In this document: positions 62,801 to 64,000 of the stretch, piece by piece
Position numbering within the stretch: the stretch's first letter is position 1
Layout of the letters: each line of letters starts with the position of its first letter
Origin: Sphingopyxis sp. DBS4
GTDB lineage: Bacteria; Pseudomonadota; Alphaproteobacteria; Sphingomonadales; Sphingomonadaceae
Length of the DNA stretch: 64,000 nucleotides
NCBI RefSeq assembly: GCF_024628865.1
Contig: NZ_CP102384.1
Span: forward strand, 3,917,001 to 3,981,000
Reading direction: 5' to 3'
The notes under the pieces: model-generated
Database searches by the model: none
Told to the model about the DNA's origin: nothing
Seen by the model: only the letters and a program-made list of their open reading frames with translations
Made by a program: the position numbers and the translations under genes

Positions 62801-63002
62801 GGGCCTCGACCGCCTGATAATTTGCCGAAGTCGACGGATTATTGCCGTTCCGGTTGACAGCGGAGTTGGTGATGGTGTCGCCGCAGTTGATCGTCACCAT
62901 GCCGTCGCCCGCCGTCGTCGTCGCACACTCCGCCCATGCGGCGGTCGGCACCATCAGCGCCCACGCCGCCACGCCCAGCCGAAGCCTTGAAATCCGCGCC
63001 AT
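59862..63002 (-). CDS. Autotransporter (type Va) with beta-helical passenger
   Basis: A 1046-aa protein with signal peptide (MARISRLRLGVAAWALMVPTAAWA), a long threonine/asparagine-rich passenger with NNGTISH and FTNSGTWNSGG-type beta-helix repeats. The region ~600-780 is followed by an autotransporter barrel (~775-1046) starting near GWGEVYGFRV and ending in GTIGFALSW. ATG 63002 was chosen for the signal peptide and the GGGGGGAA upstream. Passenger function is unknown: adhesin or biofilm role is likely. It is on the same strand as the kinase, 77 bp upstream of it. Confidence 0.9.
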   Translation of the reverse strand: MARISRLRLGVAAWALMVPTAAWAECATTTAGDGMVTINCGDTITNSAVNRNGNNPSTSANYQAVEAPLNLTVNSGVTINGWGLYLYSGSQPAATTPRPINVVNNGTISHTVGWDDPSESDGLNIGTNSGSIHYSGNGSVTTNGTANATGNFVGSTALVIHASGLGNSVTVGSQTDPLGGTFTGEGGLRLVAENSSLDAWFAGGTITATRRDNGVGALDIQASDSINLTMAGGTVVNGGISVSLTAGPGHGAASALTIITDARVTNSYSAGAGLTAFSREAGANVTLTSGAAISVANVGVILNAITGQSRFTTAAGTTIDQTGTTGAVRAGLWFAPTGTGSLVADLSGAIAATGTGILLQPVNGNASVAIRAGGSVGGDQTGIQVLQSAGATGAVDIRNFGTLSGAVAVAGTPAGTAFTLINSGTMTGRVDVTGSAVVGSLFTNSGTWNSGGGNSTFAGSLTSSGTMNAHDGMIDTLTIDGNLVLAAGSVYRVDVGNNAADRINVTGTASLAGSLATFATGGTFTAGTYTLLTAAGGRSGTFSPLTTTPENASISLRYDANNVFLDIIAANPGQTFSFSSRESLVFNPATVITNRTAAYSTQIIGRLLGGTSLYDQTFAAAFADPLVQGGVTAARAAITAAGGPGVIVGDPVRIASTTTSTTITGASTYSLAGPGVVTTTGVTTFGPDTILTGALSTCNISSLPSTTRPTCTTGGTSVDLVDADENFNTITDTVYAINETRTDTITDTLREVYELNGQVVAVGTIHAEVQSGLFDLGGRLLGRLAGPMAHNAGWGEVYGFRVRQGGRRDATGFAAGFNLALAPQWSLAAGVDHGNLDIDVPGATETGDVTLTEGGAALRFDGGAFTAALSASYGTGKAETLRTIIGNSAANYDVRVAGVALDLGYAFKAGEWTLRPVAGIDLVSVRTDDFTESDMLGLRVARQHANRTRASVGLEVSRHWGGIDLSASARYLAVLDGRERSTPVAFAVAPTRLLVMTAASEPDTALLGARARIPVSSKASFFLGYDGRFGGGYTSHAGTIGFALSW

Positions 63003-63346
63003 CGTCGTTCCCCCCATTCCGCCTATCCAGACACCAAGGCGACATCGGTGCGGAAAAGGGGTCACCTTCGGTGAAATCATTTTAGACGGGTGTCGTGAGA
63101 AGCAGCGAACGGCCAGAATCAGGCGCTAAGCTATCGCTCTTTGCCTTCCGAAGAGTTTCAAATGGCAAGTTCCAACGGGTTATAACAAAGGTGTCCCCGG
63201 GGAAGCGGGAAACCAGTGCGGGATCAGCCGACGCACGCTCTGGGTTCCTGCTTTCGCGGGAATGACGAAAGTTGGGAAACGATTGCCTCCAAAAAGAAAG
63301 GGGCCGGGTTTCCCCGGCCCCAGGTCCAGTGCCCCCCTGCAGAGGA
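63003..63346. other. Intergenic region with hairpin repeat and terminator, no gene
   Basis: A hairpin repeat begins TATAACAAAGGTGTCCCCGG at 63181 and ends near 63268; its first 14 bases match 54474. A strong minus-strand terminator GGGGCCGGGG-AAA-CCCGGCCCC followed by TTTCTTTTT lies at 63290-63323, serving the TonB-dependent receptor gene. The promoter of the autotransporter is expected in 63003-63170. Confidence 0.7.
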
Positions 63347-64000
63347 TCAGAATTTGAACTGGAGACCCGTCTTGACCGAATAGCCGTAGCGCTCGACCTC
63401 GTCGGTCCGCGACGAAATTCCCTGGAAGACGCGGTAGGGCTCGTCGTTGAGGTTCGATCCTTCGAGGAAGATCGTCACATTCTTGACGATGTCGTAGCCG
63501 ATGCGCGCGTCCCACTGGTTGAAGGCGCCGACATAAAGGTCGGTGTCGGTATCCCCGCCGGGTTCGAGCAGATAGGCCGAGCGGTAGGTGTAGGCGATGC
63601 GCGCCGACAGTCCGCCCTTCTCATAGGAGAGGAAGGCCGATGCCACCCGGTTCGACTGGCTGGCGAGCGGCAGCCGCTCGTCGCCGCGGCCCGGGATGCC
63701 CTTGGCGCGCGATTTCACGAAGGTGATGCTGCCGCCGATGCTGAAGCCGTCGAGCGGCGCGGGCAGGAAGCTCAATTCGGTCTGGGCGTTGATCTCGATG
63801 CCCTTGACGAAGGCGCTGTCGGCGTTGACCGGCATCGTCACCTGCGCATCGACGAGCGCCTGGCCGGCGAAGGTACCGCTCTGCACGACGGTGGCCGTGT
63901 AGATCGGATTCTCGATCGTCTTGTAAAAGCCGGCGATGCTGATGATGCCCTTGCGCCCGATATAATATTCGCCAGCGAGGTCATAGTTGGTCGATGTCAG
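63347..64000 (-). CDS. TonB-dependent outer-membrane receptor, C-terminal part (5' end outside window)
   Basis: The last 217 residues of a TonB-dependent receptor barrel; the frame is open to the right edge. It has DLAGEYYIGRKGIISIAGFY, FVKGIEINAQTELSFLPAPL, ASAFLSYEKGGLSARIAYTY, ARIGYDIVKNVTIFLEGSN, and the C-terminal strand ending in GLQFKF with terminal phenylalanine. It takes up a siderophore, vitamin, sugar or similar ligand; the substrate cannot be told from this part. A good terminator follows (63290-63323). Confidence 0.9.
   Translation of the reverse strand: MTSTNYDLAGEYYIGRKGIISIAGFYKTIENPIYTATVVQSGTFAGQALVDAQVTMPVNADSAFVKGIEINAQTELSFLPAPLDGFSIGGSITFVKSRAKGIPGRGDERLPLASQSNRVASAFLSYEKGGLSARIAYTYRSAYLLEPGGDTDTDLYVGAFNQWDARIGYDIVKNVTIFLEGSNLNDEPYRVFQGISSRTDEVERYGYSVKTGLQFKF

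Overview
The window is high-GC, gene-dense DNA from an alphaproteobacterium of the order Sphingomonadales, probably a Sphingopyxis-like or related sphingomonad. This is inferred from the serine palmitoyltransferase with its dedicated acyl carrier protein, the many secreted or outer-membrane proteins, the CIRCE-controlled groESL operon, and the many long hairpin repeats between genes. No prophage, insertion sequence, CRISPR array or plasmid function is visible.

Region 1 (1-1210) has the 3' end of recJ, one copy of a dispersed 100-bp repeat and two tandem tRNA-Glu genes (UUC, CUC). Region 2 (1267-17662) is a phytate and myo-inositol module. It has a secreted two-domain beta-propeller phytase, a divergent inositol-monophosphatase-family gene, and a minus-strand set iolC-iolD-iolE-iolB-mmsA. 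After these come an OPA-family organophosphate transporter, a Tat-exported PhoD-like phosphatase, a 68-aa HTH-like protein and a Gfo/Idh/MocA oxidoreductase. An RpiR-family regulator and a divergent iolG complete the set. A repeated palindrome (ATGGAA-N6-TTYCAT) in the key promoter regions ties these genes into one candidate regulon. I read the whole as a route from extracellular phytate, through an imported inositol phosphate, to central metabolism.

Region 3 (17841-23581) holds a glutaminyl-peptide cyclotransferase, groEL-groES with a perfect CIRCE operator, an orphan protein with a HEPN ribonuclease motif, a MATE exporter and a Pycsar-effector-like membrane protein. Region 4 (23735-32285) is a sphingolipid/envelope block: ACP, serine palmitoyltransferase, a hybrid sensor kinase, a Tam41-like cytidylyltransferase, a ceramide/DAG-kinase-family lipid kinase, a DUF2141 protein, and lptF-lptG. 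Because sphingomonads typically carry glycosphingolipids in place of LPS, the adjacency to lptFG is notable.

Region 5 (32286-44343) is mostly metabolism: a thioesterase, threonine dehydratase, a 3-hydroxyisobutyrate-dehydrogenase-family protein, an exported amidohydrolase, a Tat-exported FAD oxidoreductase, an L-lactate-dehydrogenase-like flavoprotein and ispG. It also contains a TIR-domain membrane protein and two paralogous outer-membrane proteins that share an upstream motif at the same spacing. Region 6 (44531-64000) is a surface and regulation block: an AraC regulator divergent from a two-partner secretion pair (TpsB and a 2339-aa TpsA adhesin with exact 513-bp repeats), a fused regulator with two HTH domains and a serine-less alpha/beta hydrolase domain, an ECF sigma factor convergent with a Hanks-type kinase, a large autotransporter and the 3' part of a TonB-dependent receptor.

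The candidates I consider most likely to be under-described are the inositol-phosphate uptake branch of the iol regulon, the tandem-HTH/pseudo-hydrolase regulator, the TIR-TM-helical protein, and the sphingolipid kinase/cytidylyltransferase set next to lptFG. Function is assigned from protein motifs read by eye; no database search was possible.
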